From Candidatus Anammoxibacter sp. (GTDB lineage: Bacteria > Planctomycetota > Brocadiia > Brocadiales > Anammoxibacteraceae): DNA of 64,000 bases. Under the pieces are notes generated by a model. That model did not search any database, had not been told where the DNA came from, and worked only from the letters and a program-made list of their open reading frames with translations. Position 1 is the first letter of the stretch, and the number at the start of each line of letters is the position of its first letter. The stretch is from assembly GCA_021777105.1 (NCBI GenBank), contig JAIQZQ010000094.1, forward strand, positions 1 through 64,000, in the 5' to 3' direction. The position numbers were made by a program, and so were the translations under genes. This document shows positions 25,604-33,433 of this stretch, piece after piece.

Positions 25604-26147
25604 TTTTTTTTTAACGTTTCAATATACACTACTCCGTTTTTCTGATTCTAATACCTCCAAATGATTCCCAAGCTGATAAGGCGCCGGGATGGCTTTCGCC
25701 TTATTGGTTAATAAGGCTACAAATCACAACCACATGCTCTTTCAATAGCGTAAATCTCAATCGAAATTGTTGTGAAAATGAATTTTTTAAATAAATCCCG
25801 GCTTTAGTTGCCATAAACACTGAACGTGAAATTCATTTTCAAGCTGTCGGCTCACGCTTTTACCTATACGCGTTTAACCATCTGCTCTTTGCCTATACCT
25901 CATAATTATTTTGCCGTTGTCAAATACAGCTCAAATCACAACTTGCGCGCTCGTTCAATAACATATTCTTTAACAAAAAACTTCAAGTTATTTCTTTGCG
26001 AAAACCCTTATTAATCCTTATCCAGTTTACAGTTTGCCGCATCAAGTATCCGGGATAGGATAATAGCTTGATTAAATTTATTGATAATGTAAAATTGAAA
26101 AATGATTTTGAAGGATTTTTGTGTAATTTTATTTTGGAGATATATAT
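25604..26147. other. Intergenic stretch with a diverged duplicated segment
   Basis: About 540 bp lacks a credible gene. Two related segments, AAATCACAACCACATGCTCT near 25726 and AAATCACAACTTGCGCGCTC near 25932, each followed by TTCAATA, suggest an old local duplication. The 62-codon frame at 25826-26014 overlaps the second segment and is not called. Confidence 0.45.
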
Positions 26148-26423
26148 ATGGCTAAACGTTGTTGGGGTTTTACTTGGAAATTAAAGCGATGCGAAGAGGA
26201 GAGATCGAAACTGCCTGTTTGCAAAAAACATGTTTGGCAGTTTGTGCAGGTTATGGTTGTTTTATTCACAGGCGGGGCTATTATTGTCACACTGGAACTC
26301 TATAGTGTTTATAAAACAAAGTTGCAAGAGCTGCATGACAGATCTATCCACTCAATGATTGAGCCCAGTGATTCAGGCGCTAAAACGGACAAGAAAAAGG
26401 CGTATGAGCAATGGGATGAGTGA
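26148..26423 (+). CDS. Small single-TM hypothetical protein
   Basis: This 91-residue protein starts after a good ribosome site (TTGGAG, 9-10 nt upstream). The N-terminus contains four Cys and several Trp (KRCWGFTWKLKRCEEERSK, then CKKHVW), one TM segment follows (VMVVLFTGGAIIVTLELY), and the tail is charged. The Cys/His cluster before the membrane segment could bind a metal. No family was recognised. Confidence 0.7.
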   Translation: MAKRCWGFTWKLKRCEEERSKLPVCKKHVWQFVQVMVVLFTGGAIIVTLELYSVYKTKLQELHDRSIHSMIEPSDSGAKTDKKKAYEQWDE

Positions 26424-26424
26424 T

Positions 26425-26445
26425 GCCGGCTGCCGGTATCCAGTA
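26425..26445. repeat. Composite repeat fragment GCCGGCTGCCGG plus TCCAGTA
   Basis: A 21-nt segment directly after the stop codon of the preceding gene recurs with two differences at 34714-34734, next to the valS stop. It ends in the same TCCAGTA that makes up the array at 1-136. Confidence 0.6.
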
Positions 26446-26468
26446 ACAATCTTTACGGAGAACGCAAT

Positions 26469-27503
26469 ATGAAGGTGGTTGTTTTTCATAAACATGGCGG
26501 ACCGGATCAATTGGTGTATGAGGATAGTCCGGACCCAAAAGCAGGGGTGGGGGATGTTATTGTAAAGGTCGGGGCGTGCTCAATTAACCATCTTGATATA
26601 TGGGCGCGGCAGGGGATATCTGCTTATAATATAAAACTTCCGCACATTTCGGGTTGCGATGTGGCCGGGGTTGTGGCGGATACGGGGCACGGCGTCTCTG
26701 ATATAAAGGTTGGGGATAATGTGATCATATCTCCCGGATTAAGCTGTTTTAAATGCGATGCCTGCGTTTCAGGCGACGACAACCTTTGCGACTCTTTTAG
26801 GATATTTGGGGCCGGCACGGACGGTGGCTACGCTGAATACGCAAAAGCCCGGGCGGAAAGTGTAATTCCAATTCCAAAAAGTTTTCCGCTGACTTTGGCT
26901 GCGGCTTTTCCGCTGACTTTTCTTACTGCTTACCACATGCTGGTTTCACGCGCGGGAATTGGGCCGGGGCAGGACGTTCTGGTAATTGCGGCAGGCAGCG
27001 GAGTGGGGTTGGCGGCGGTTCGTATTGCGCGCATGTTTGGGGCAAGGGTTATAGCTACCGTTGGATCTGATGAAAAGGTTGAGAATGCAATGATCGCCGG
27101 GGTTGATGATGTTATAAATTACAATCGGGAAGATTTCGCGAAAAAGACCCTTGAGCTTACAGACGGCAGGGGGGTTGATGTTGTTTTTGAAAATGTAGGG
27201 GCTGAAACATGGCAAAAGAGCCTGGCGTGCCTGGCAAAGAACGGTAAATTAGTGACTTGCGGGGCCACTTCCGGCGCTGAAGCGCAATTGGATTTGCGCG
27301 CCCTTTTTATGAATCAGCAATCTGTTCATGGCTCTATACTTGGAACGCGCAAGGAGTTGTTTGAGATAATAAGATTTGTCCTCACCGGTCAACTCAGGGT
27401 TACGATAGATTCCGTCTTTGAGTTAAAGGATGCTCAAAAGGCGCAGGAGAGAATGTTGGGGCGCTGGAATTTCGGCAAGATTGTGCTTGAGGTTGGGTCT
27501 TGA
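26469..27503 (+). CDS. Zinc-binding MDR-family dehydrogenase / quinone oxidoreductase-like
   Basis: This medium-chain dehydrogenase/reductase has 344 residues. The structural zinc lobe is intact with Cys93, Cys96, Cys99 and Cys107, and the nucleotide-binding motif is AAGSGVGLAAVRIA. The usual catalytic-zinc Cys near residue 40 is replaced by SINHLDIWAR, a variant typical of quinone-oxidoreductase-like members, so the catalytic zinc may be absent. It reduces or oxidises an alcohol, enone or quinone with NAD(P)H; the substrate is unknown. It stands alone between small membrane-protein genes. Confidence 0.88.
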   Translation: MKVVVFHKHGGPDQLVYEDSPDPKAGVGDVIVKVGACSINHLDIWARQGISAYNIKLPHISGCDVAGVVADTGHGVSDIKVGDNVIISPGLSCFKCDACVSGDDNLCDSFRIFGAGTDGGYAEYAKARAESVIPIPKSFPLTLAAAFPLTFLTAYHMLVSRAGIGPGQDVLVIAAGSGVGLAAVRIARMFGARVIATVGSDEKVENAMIAGVDDVINYNREDFAKKTLELTDGRGVDVVFENVGAETWQKSLACLAKNGKLVTCGATSGAEAQLDLRALFMNQQSVHGSILGTRKELFEIIRFVLTGQLRVTIDSVFELKDAQKAQERMLGRWNFGKIVLEVGS

Positions 27504-27540
27504 GACTAGAGCTTATTATGTGAATGATTGCCGATGAATA

Positions 27541-27580
27541 AGCCAAAAATTATAAATTTTTATCACAACTTTAGTTTTCT
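27541..27580. repeat. Family A repeat copy
   Basis: GCCAAAAAT...ATTTTTATCAC followed by AACTTTAGTTTTC repeats the palindrome-plus-CTTTAG order seen at 8712-8760. It lies in the short gap before the next gene. Confidence 0.5.
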
Positions 27581-27588
27581 TTTTTGAC

Positions 27589-27879
27589 ATGCTGCAAACT
27601 TACGAAATAGTTTATGAGATATTCTTTTTTATCTCTTTTCTGGGCCTTGTAATCGGGCTGTTTGATCCCAATATTGTCCTGTTTTGGAGCGAAACCAGGA
27701 CGAGAAAACGCGTTCTTATTATGTTCGGCGTTGCGTCGGTGGTTTTCATTATTTTAACAAGCGTAGTTATATCCTTGCGAAATGATCAAAGGAAAAAGTT
27801 TATTATTAGGGCCAGAGGGGTGTTAACGGAAGAGTGTAGCCAAAAGAGTGTGGACGGAATCCCGATGCTTAATGCTTAG
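27589..27879 (+). CDS. Small two-TM membrane protein
   Basis: 96 residues with two hydrophobic segments (IFFFISFLGLVIGLF and VASVVFIILTSVVIS). The loop between contains DPNIVLFWSETRTRKRVLI, a motif (P..v.fW....TR.rvl..Y/F) that occurs in small membrane or lipoprotein families of unknown function. The C-terminal 30 residues would be outside or in the cytoplasm. No partner gene suggests a role. Confidence 0.6.
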   Translation: MLQTYEIVYEIFFFISFLGLVIGLFDPNIVLFWSETRTRKRVLIMFGVASVVFIILTSVVISLRNDQRKKFIIRARGVLTEECSQKSVDGIPMLNA

Positions 27880-27942
27880 GCAGTGTCCATAAACTAATTG
27901 CCTTTTTACACTCAACAAGGTAGGAATATTTTTTATGAAGCG

Positions 27943-27968
27943 TTAAAAAATTTCTGATTTTAACCATC
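27943..27968. repeat. Family A palindrome, diverged copy
   Basis: GTTAAAAAATTTCTGATTTTAACC is an imperfect relative of the ACCAAAAATC...GATTTTTGGT palindrome (given here in its parts: GTTAAAAAATT and GATTTTAAC). Intergenic. Confidence 0.45.
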
Positions 27969-28036
27969 CATTTGGCTTGTTATTGCCCTTAATTCACTAT
28001 TTGTTTAACTATATAAACGCGGAAATATTAATTAAA

Positions 28037-28774
28037 ATGTCGATTTTTAAACATCTGTTTTTAGGCGCTCAGAGTTATGTTTACATGGAAATATACAACG
28101 CTCTGGCAAAGCTTGGCAAGATCGTATCGTTTCGTGAGATAAGCAAAGGGCGCATCGGCGTTAGGCAGGAATTTATTAATAGCCGGCTTGAAAATGTGTC
28201 GGCTGAGGACAAGGGGATTAAATCTATCTGTATTTCATGCCGCAAGGAGAATGGCTCGTTTTTTCTTGATTTGAAAAAATTTATGGTTAGCGGGAAGGTT
28301 GAGATACCCTTTAAGGTAGCTGGTTTTACGTTTAACAATGAAGTTAAGAAAATTACCTTTGAAATAGGCAAGAAAAAGACGTTTGTCAACGACTATTACT
28401 CAAAGGCTCTTTTATGGTTTACCCTGGCGGTTATTGAGGCTTTTAGCGGGAAAAACGACATGCTTGTTTCAGCATTTAAGGATACTGATTGCCTTAAAAA
28501 GAATGAAGACGGAACTTACACTATTGATTTAAAGGAAATATCGACCCTTAATAAAGTATTTGAAAGGCCTGTATGGAAACTAGTAAAGATTGACGGTCTT
28601 ACGATTGATGATGAAATAGTAATGCTTCAACTCAACAATGAGTTTGCCGAAAAGCTTGTGACAGTCGGCAAGGATGTTGGAGGCAAGATCAGGGACGCTA
28701 AGGGCGCCGTTAACGCCGTATCCATGATAGCAAAGAAGAAGATTAAGGATTTGAAGAAGGATTTAGGTAGATGA
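28037..28774 (+). CDS. Hypothetical protein, beta-rich
   Basis: About 245 residues, no recognised family. The middle has alternating strands (IKSICISCRKENGSFFLDLK, KVEIPFKVAGFTFNNEVKK) and a partial repeat of that pattern later (VWKLVKIDGLTIDDEIVML), somewhat like lipid-binding or sterol-carrier-type barrels, but this is only an impression. The C-terminus is a basic helix (AKKKIKDLKKDLG). The ATG at 28037 is preferred to the frame's earlier start at 27977, which adds a leader overlapping a repeat. Confidence 0.65.
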   Translation: MSIFKHLFLGAQSYVYMEIYNALAKLGKIVSFREISKGRIGVRQEFINSRLENVSAEDKGIKSICISCRKENGSFFLDLKKFMVSGKVEIPFKVAGFTFNNEVKKITFEIGKKKTFVNDYYSKALLWFTLAVIEAFSGKNDMLVSAFKDTDCLKKNEDGTYTIDLKEISTLNKVFERPVWKLVKIDGLTIDDEIVMLQLNNEFAEKLVTVGKDVGGKIRDAKGAVNAVSMIAKKKIKDLKKDLGR

Positions 28775-28839
28775 TGCCGGTTGAATGCGCAAAGCGCGTT
28801 GCGTGGATTTGATACCGATTACCGATTACCAATCTGTGT

Positions 28840-29448
28840 TTACAAATATAATTTGTGCTTTCTTATGTAGTTTATCACGCCCGGCGGCGTCCAGAATCTA
28901 ACGCTGCCGCCTGTTTTTAATCTCTTGCGTATTTCAGTTGACGATATCCCTATCGGCGGGATGCCGACCATAAGCTTTTTCATTTCGATCGCTTTATCTT
29001 TATCCATTATCTTGTCAAATGTCATTGTATCCGCAGTTCCATTTTCAGGCCTGTTGAGAACAATGAATTTGCACATCTCCATAAGAAGCTCTATATCCTT
29101 CCACGTGTTTAACTCATTAACCGAGTCAGCTCCTATTATCAGATAAATCTCGCAATCTCCACCTAATTGTTTCCGTACCATGCGCACAGTGTCGATAGTG
29201 AATGATTTTCCCTTGCGATTAATCTCAATGTCGGAAACATCAAAATGTTTTAGCCCTTTAATGGCCTCCTTAACCATATTGTACCTGTGTTCGGATTTGG
29301 TAAGCCCGGCAGCGTTTTTATGCGGCGGTTGATTTACAGGCATAAAAATCACTTTGGACAGGTTATGGAAATTAAGCGCTTCTTCCGCAATTATCAGGTG
29401 CCCTAAATGAATAGGATTAAATGTCCCTCCTAATATCCCTATTTTCAT
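28840..29448 (-). CDS. nadD: Nicotinate-nucleotide adenylyltransferase NadD
   Basis: NadD makes deamido-NAD from nicotinate mononucleotide and ATP. The nucleotidyltransferase signature GGTFNPIHLGHL (residues 7-18) and the distal ISSTEIRKRL motif are intact, as is IIGADSVNELNTW. Length 202 is normal. The usual neighbours (obg, proA, rsfS) are not here. Confidence 0.95.
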   Translation of the reverse strand: MKIGILGGTFNPIHLGHLIIAEEALNFHNLSKVIFMPVNQPPHKNAAGLTKSEHRYNMVKEAIKGLKHFDVSDIEINRKGKSFTIDTVRMVRKQLGGDCEIYLIIGADSVNELNTWKDIELLMEMCKFIVLNRPENGTADTMTFDKIMDKDKAIEMKKLMVGIPPIGISSTEIRKRLKTGGSVRFWTPPGVINYIRKHKLYL

Positions 29449-29578
29449 GTTATTTATTTCAGAACACTAAAAACGTTGTAAAAATATAGCCGATAAAAAC
29501 AATTTGGCGTTGGTTTTTTAATTTAATCAGGAATTATAGCACGAAAAAAGATGAAAAAACAGGGGCAATAACAACAAA

Positions 29579-29598
29579 TTGTGACTGTTTTGTGACTG
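29579..29598. repeat. Direct repeat TGTGACTG upstream of the acidic/deaminase unit
   Basis: TTGTGACTG (29579-29587) is followed by TGTGACTG (29591-29598), 12 nt apart, in the gap upstream of the two-gene unit. It is roughly one helical turn apart and could be a regulator site; TATAAA near 29633 may be a -10. No proof of function. Confidence 0.35.
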
Positions 29599-29670
29599 AT
29601 ATTTTTAAAATGCAATAAATGGGTATAAATTGTTTTTATTTACAGTAACTATTTATAAGGAGATGTTGAT

Positions 29671-30213
29671 ATGCGGTTTGTGTTTAGAGACAAATCAAGC
29701 CCTATGGCAGTAAATCAGGTTATCATCAGGCTTGTAAACGAGGGGTATAAAAGCTATGTAATTGCGGATAGTGATTTCTACAATAAATTGAGCAACGCGT
29801 TTAGAGAAAACAGCGCTGAATGGGATGATTGGGATGAGCTTAAATCATTTATTGTGAAAAAATACATAGACAATGATTATTTGCCGGAGAATGAAGACGT
29901 TAAAGAGGCGCGCGCAGGCAAGTCTCCTACTTCTGTTCAAGAGGAAGAAGACGTTAAAGAAGAAAAATCCGAGGCTCAAACACCCTGCGAGGCTGTAGAC
30001 GAGGCTGGTGTAAATGATGCTTCTGTCATACATCTTGAAAATGAAGGCGTTAAAGAGGAAAACGTTGTGCCTGAAATATCAAGCGATACGGCAACAAAGG
30101 CGAAAAGCGCGGGTAACGGCGACAATAGCGAAAACAATGAAACCGAAAATGCAGCGGATGAGACGGGTAAGGCGGGCTTCTCCATTTCCTCTTCCAAAAT
30201 ATCGGAGCGGTAA
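29671..30213 (+). CDS. Acidic hypothetical protein upstream of the deaminase-fold gene
   Basis: 180 residues. The first 75 look globular (RFVFRDKSSPMAVNQVIIRL, then DSDFYNKLSNAF and WDDWDELKSFIVKKYIDNDY). The remainder is low-complexity and strongly acidic, with repeats of the type EDVKEE/EGVKEEN. A good ribosome site (AAGGAG) precedes the ATG. The next gene starts 1 nt after its stop, so the two are translationally linked. The acidic tail could mask a nucleic-acid-binding partner, as in some antitoxin or immunity proteins, but that is inference. Confidence 0.75.
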   Translation: MRFVFRDKSSPMAVNQVIIRLVNEGYKSYVIADSDFYNKLSNAFRENSAEWDDWDELKSFIVKKYIDNDYLPENEDVKEARAGKSPTSVQEEEDVKEEKSEAQTPCEAVDEAGVNDASVIHLENEGVKEENVVPEISSDTATKAKSAGNGDNSENNETENAADETGKAGFSISSSKISER

Positions 30214-30214
30214 A

Positions 30215-30811
30215 GTGGGTTTTAAATCAAAAAAATTTCAAGATCCATATTTTTACGAGGAGAGGTTAAAGACTATCACTTTTTTCGACAAAGTCGCCTG
30301 CTATTTGCATGCCATTAATATCATATCTCACGAGGGCGTTGATATAAAACTGCCCAGGTTGTCACAAAGCGTTCAAAACGTAAGAACCGACTGGAAAAAT
30401 ATTCAGAAACGGCTTTGCGATCCATATTCCGGTAGGGTGTCGACAACGTTTTCAGACGGCGTTTGGATTTTTGCCGTTAATCATCTTGAATTGTCAACTG
30501 ATAATATTAATAAACTTATGCTTGAATTGGGCGATTGCAAGCTCGTAATTGCCTCAGAAGGCGGAGATTTAATGCACGCGGAGATGAAGCTCTTAAGGGC
30601 ATTGAAAGGCATGGGTAAACTAAAATCCGGCAGGGTTGAAATAGGCTCGTCAAAGCCGTGCTGCCTCAGATGCAGAGATGTGCTTAACAATTGGCGAGCC
30701 GCGTTTACCTCATACCATTCCATTCCGGTTGCGGAGAATAAGTGGGACGATCCTGATGTCGGCGTTCCAGGATGGAAGCAACATCCGCAAGAGATGGGTT
30801 TGGTTTCCTGA
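30215..30811 (+). CDS. Deaminase-fold protein (HAE / PCCxxC motif)
   Basis: The likely start is GTG at 30215, with GGAG 7 nt upstream and 1 nt after the preceding stop; the frame is open to 30014 but would overlap the acidic gene. In the resulting 198 residues, H121-A-E123 (DLMHAEMKLLRAL) and C150-x2-C153 (SSKPCCLRC) form the zinc and catalytic site of cytidine-deaminase-like enzymes. The spacing and the SKPCC context resemble nucleic-acid or toxin deaminases (YwqJ- or OTT_1508-like groups) rather than free-nucleoside deaminases. There is no signal peptide and no polymorphic-toxin N-terminus. The N-terminal 110 residues are unassigned. The substrate is unknown. Confidence 0.75.
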   Translation: MGFKSKKFQDPYFYEERLKTITFFDKVACYLHAINIISHEGVDIKLPRLSQSVQNVRTDWKNIQKRLCDPYSGRVSTTFSDGVWIFAVNHLELSTDNINKLMLELGDCKLVIASEGGDLMHAEMKLLRALKGMGKLKSGRVEIGSSKPCCLRCRDVLNNWRAAFTSYHSIPVAENKWDDPDVGVPGWKQHPQEMGLVS

Positions 30812-30817
30812 TACAGG

Positions 30818-30880
30818 ATTCCCAGGGTGGCGCTTCGCTGACCCTGGGCTAATATATTTAAGATTTCAGGTTATTTCTGA
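30818..30880. repeat. Family B palindrome
   Basis: TTCCCAGGGT and ACCCTGGGCT flank GGCGCTTCGCTG, followed by AATATATTTAAGATTTCAGG. Copies: 12971, 16844 (inverted) and 21070. Confidence 0.75.
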
Positions 30881-31017
30881 AAAATTTCGTGTTATGCGGC
30901 TTTTAAATCAAAATAGAGCAGGTTTAATATATCTTACCTAACACCTGCCGGCTAAAGCTTTCCCCTTGCATATGCTTTTTAGCAACCATCTGCATTATTT
31001 TTTCAATTCCAAACTTA

Positions 31018-31184
31018 GGACTTGTCCGCAAATAACTTGAACATTGCCAAAACCTCTTCAGGCTATCATTGCTTAAGTTTCAATCGCCAAATCCTCAATA
31101 TAGCTTTGGCTATGCTTCCGGTTTGTTAAACAAATCTAACCTAAATCCGAGCTCGCTATGTCCAAGTTATTTGCGGACAAGCCC
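31018..31184. mobile_element. Candidate 167-bp MITE with 22-bp terminal inverted repeats
   Basis: The ends GG(A/G)CTTGTCCGCAAATAACTTG are inverted copies with one mismatch (31018-31039 and 31163-31184). TTA flanks both sides (31015-31017 and 31185-31187), a possible 3-bp target duplication, as known for IS5-type elements (TNA). The interior (31040-31162) has no ORF. It lies upstream of the hybrid kinase gene. Confidence 0.6.
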
Positions 31185-31354
31185 TTATTAGCGGCGGACA
31201 TAGATTCGTAAAAGAATTTTAGATTATTTGACTTAAATCAATGAAAATCTACAGCGCATGTAGTATATTTTCATGTAACATCTATAATTGTTGCGCCAAT
31301 AATTATATAGTTAACCGTCAATTAATCAACCCACGAATGTTGAAGTTATAGGGA

Positions 31355-33064
31355 ATGGAAAATCTGGAATTTGACAACAACAAAAACAAACAGGATATTA
31401 GCTTATTAAGCCTTGATATATTGCTAAACCTGTACAAATATAGAAATCGTCCGGAAAAAGAGATCTGCGATTACGCTCTGGAACAGGGAATAAAGCTGAC
31501 GAACAGCAATTTGGGCTTTATTGGATTTGTAGTCGAGGACGACGCTGTGCTTGAAGTCCATTCATGGTCCAAAGAGGCAATGGCGCAATGCTCGGCTGAT
31601 AAGCAAAGCCTTAAGTTTGATATTATAAACGGAGGCATATGGACTTTAGGCGTAAAAGAGCGAAAAGTGTCGATTATAAATAATTATAATGATCAGCATC
31701 CGGCGAAACACGGCTCGCCAACCGGGCATGTGGAGCTAAAGAGGTTTATGGGGGTTCCGATTTTAGACCGGAATCGCGTTGTAATGCTAATCGGAGTCGC
31801 TAATAAAGAGGGTTATTACAACAGCTTTGACGGCAAATTTCTGCAATTGCTAATGGAAAACGTATGGACGGTTATTAAGCGCGATAGAACTGAAAATGAG
31901 AGGGCGAGCCTTGAAAAACAGTTTAGGCGGGCTCAAAAGTTGGAGGCTCTTGGTGTGTTGGCCGGCGGTATTGCCCATGAATTTAACAATATTTTATCTG
32001 TTGTTGAAGGGTATGGGCACATGTTGCTAAATTTTCCATCAGGGTATGAAAACGACAAGGAAAAGATAGAGCATATATGCAACGCCGGCAGGCGCGGCAC
32101 TGAACTCGTAAAACAAATACTGACCTTTACCCGGAAAAATGAGCAAAAATTTGAAGTCCAAGATATTGCGCCTATAATTAAGGATTCGCTCAAAATGATC
32201 AGGGTTACAATACCCGCCATGATTAAGATCAACGAAGATATTGATGAAGATTGTCCCGCAATTTACGCCGACACTACCCACATTCATCAAATAGTGACAA
32301 ATTTGTGCACAAACGCGTTTCATTCAATGGAGGAGACAGGGGGGGAGATTACCGTCAGCCTTAAATACATAGATCGCGGCGATGCGCAGTCGCCGATAAC
32401 TAAATATAAGGAAGATTACCGTGTTAAGCTTTCGGTTTGCGACACCGGACAAGGAGTGCCTGATGAGATTAAGGAAAAGGTATTTGACCCTTTTTTCACA
32501 ACCAAAGAACCCGGAAAGGGCACAGGCCTTGGTTTGTCGGTAATTGAGAGCATTGTAAAACAACATGGAGGCGATATATCCTTGCTTAGCGAGGCAGGCA
32601 AGGGGGCGTCGTTTGATATTTTTTTTCCAGCGCCGAAAAAGCTTGAAAACAAAGCCCCGGTTCCCGAAAAATCAATTTTGCGGCATGGGACGGAGCGTGT
32701 TTTAGTGGTTGATGATGAATTTATGATAACGGATTTATACAAAAACTTTTTAAATGAGCTGGGCTACAGTGTAACTGTTTTTAATTGCCCACAAGAAGCC
32801 CTGAACAACTTTTCATCTAATCCAGACGATTTTGATGTTGTTTTTACTGATTTCTCAATGCCCAAATTGTCGGGAATACAATTAAGCAGTGAGTTGCTTA
32901 AGATTCGCCCGAACCTGCCGATAATCGTCGCCACGGGATATTCGCAAACAATTACCTCGCAAAAAGCCCTGTCGCATGGAATTAAAGCTTTCATGCTTAA
33001 ACCCGTCCTACTGGATAAACTCGCGGACGTTATTCGCGACGCGTTAGAGCCTCAGGTAATTTAG
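31355..33064 (+). CDS. Hybrid histidine kinase: GAF-HisKA-HATPase-REC
   Basis: 569 residues. An N-terminal GAF domain (about 20-175) contains GFIGFVVEDDAVLEVHSWS and RFMGVPILDRNRVVMLIGVA (in part). Phosphoacceptor His208 is in GGIAHEFNNILS; the ATPase domain has N-box TNLCTNAFHSMEE and G-boxes DTGQGVPDE and KGTGLGLSV. The C-terminal receiver has Asp499 in VVFTDFSMPKL and Lys in MLKPVLLD. There is no membrane segment, so it is probably a cytoplasmic sensor with an unknown GAF ligand. A candidate MITE and repeats lie upstream. Confidence 0.93.
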   Translation: MENLEFDNNKNKQDISLLSLDILLNLYKYRNRPEKEICDYALEQGIKLTNSNLGFIGFVVEDDAVLEVHSWSKEAMAQCSADKQSLKFDIINGGIWTLGVKERKVSIINNYNDQHPAKHGSPTGHVELKRFMGVPILDRNRVVMLIGVANKEGYYNSFDGKFLQLLMENVWTVIKRDRTENERASLEKQFRRAQKLEALGVLAGGIAHEFNNILSVVEGYGHMLLNFPSGYENDKEKIEHICNAGRRGTELVKQILTFTRKNEQKFEVQDIAPIIKDSLKMIRVTIPAMIKINEDIDEDCPAIYADTTHIHQIVTNLCTNAFHSMEETGGEITVSLKYIDRGDAQSPITKYKEDYRVKLSVCDTGQGVPDEIKEKVFDPFFTTKEPGKGTGLGLSVIESIVKQHGGDISLLSEAGKGASFDIFFPAPKKLENKAPVPEKSILRHGTERVLVVDDEFMITDLYKNFLNELGYSVTVFNCPQEALNNFSSNPDDFDVVFTDFSMPKLSGIQLSSELLKIRPNLPIIVATGYSQTITSQKALSHGIKAFMLKPVLLDKLADVIRDALEPQVI

Positions 33065-33081
33065 CCAACGAAGAATTGATT

Positions 33082-33237
33082 GTGACTGACAACAACAAAC
33101 CTGTTTTAAAAGTTTCGTCTTTTGAAAAGAAGCTTGATCCTGATGAATTATTTGCTGATTTGAGGGGTAAAATCAAAATAAAAGGCGATATTAATGAACC
33201 CGCGTTAAAACCCGACCAATGGAATGCGTTAAAATGA
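33082..33237 (+). CDS. Short ORF resembling an antitoxin tail
   Basis: This 51-codon frame starts at GTG, 17 nt after the kinase stop. The product contains FADLRGKIKIKGDINEP, which resembles the C-terminal region of VapB/AbrB-like antitoxins (F..LkGkIki..d...p). No DNA-binding domain precedes it and no PIN toxin follows; a palindromic repeat and hairpin do. It may be a remnant of a decayed toxin-antitoxin locus or not a gene. Confidence 0.4.
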   Translation: MTDNNKPVLKVSSFEKKLDPDELFADLRGKIKIKGDINEPALKPDQWNALK

Positions 33238-33239
33238 AA

Positions 33240-33264
33240 CACAGGCAAGGATGCCTGTGCCACT
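33240..33264. repeat. CACAGGC-family 25-bp repeat, single copy
   Basis: Identical to the right arm of the inverted pair at 4735-4795. Confidence 0.85.
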
Positions 33265-33375
33265 ATTTGTTAAACGTGAATCAGTGTGGTTTAAGTCAGA
33301 TGCGTTGAGCCAAAGATTTGCGGTATATATTGAACAAACACGGCTTGCGGGAAACAGGAGCTTCCTATACAATTG

Positions 33376-33401
33376 CGTTCCAAAACCGAAGTTTTGGAAC
33401 G
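33376..33401. repeat. Perfect 11-bp hairpin CGTTCCAAAAC-CGAA-GTTTTGGAACG
   Basis: Read on the minus strand the loop is TTCG closed by C-G, an exceptionally stable tetraloop. It lies about 33 nt downstream of the ilvA stop and may end that transcript, although no T-run follows; it may also be another dispersed palindrome. Confidence 0.65.
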
Positions 33402-33433
33402 ATTTGTGGTTGTTTTGCTCTTTTCACTCTGCG

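Larger units (their letters stand above)
30812..31354. other. Intergenic region with family B palindrome and candidate MITE
   Basis: The gap of about 540 bp before the hybrid kinase contains the palindrome at 30818-30880 and the inverted-repeat element at 31018-31184. No credible gene was seen. Confidence 0.7.

Noticed and set aside
30014-30214. N-terminal extension of the deaminase-fold protein
   Set aside because: It overlaps the acidic gene in another frame and gives a very basic, low-complexity peptide; the GTG at 30215 has a ribosome site.
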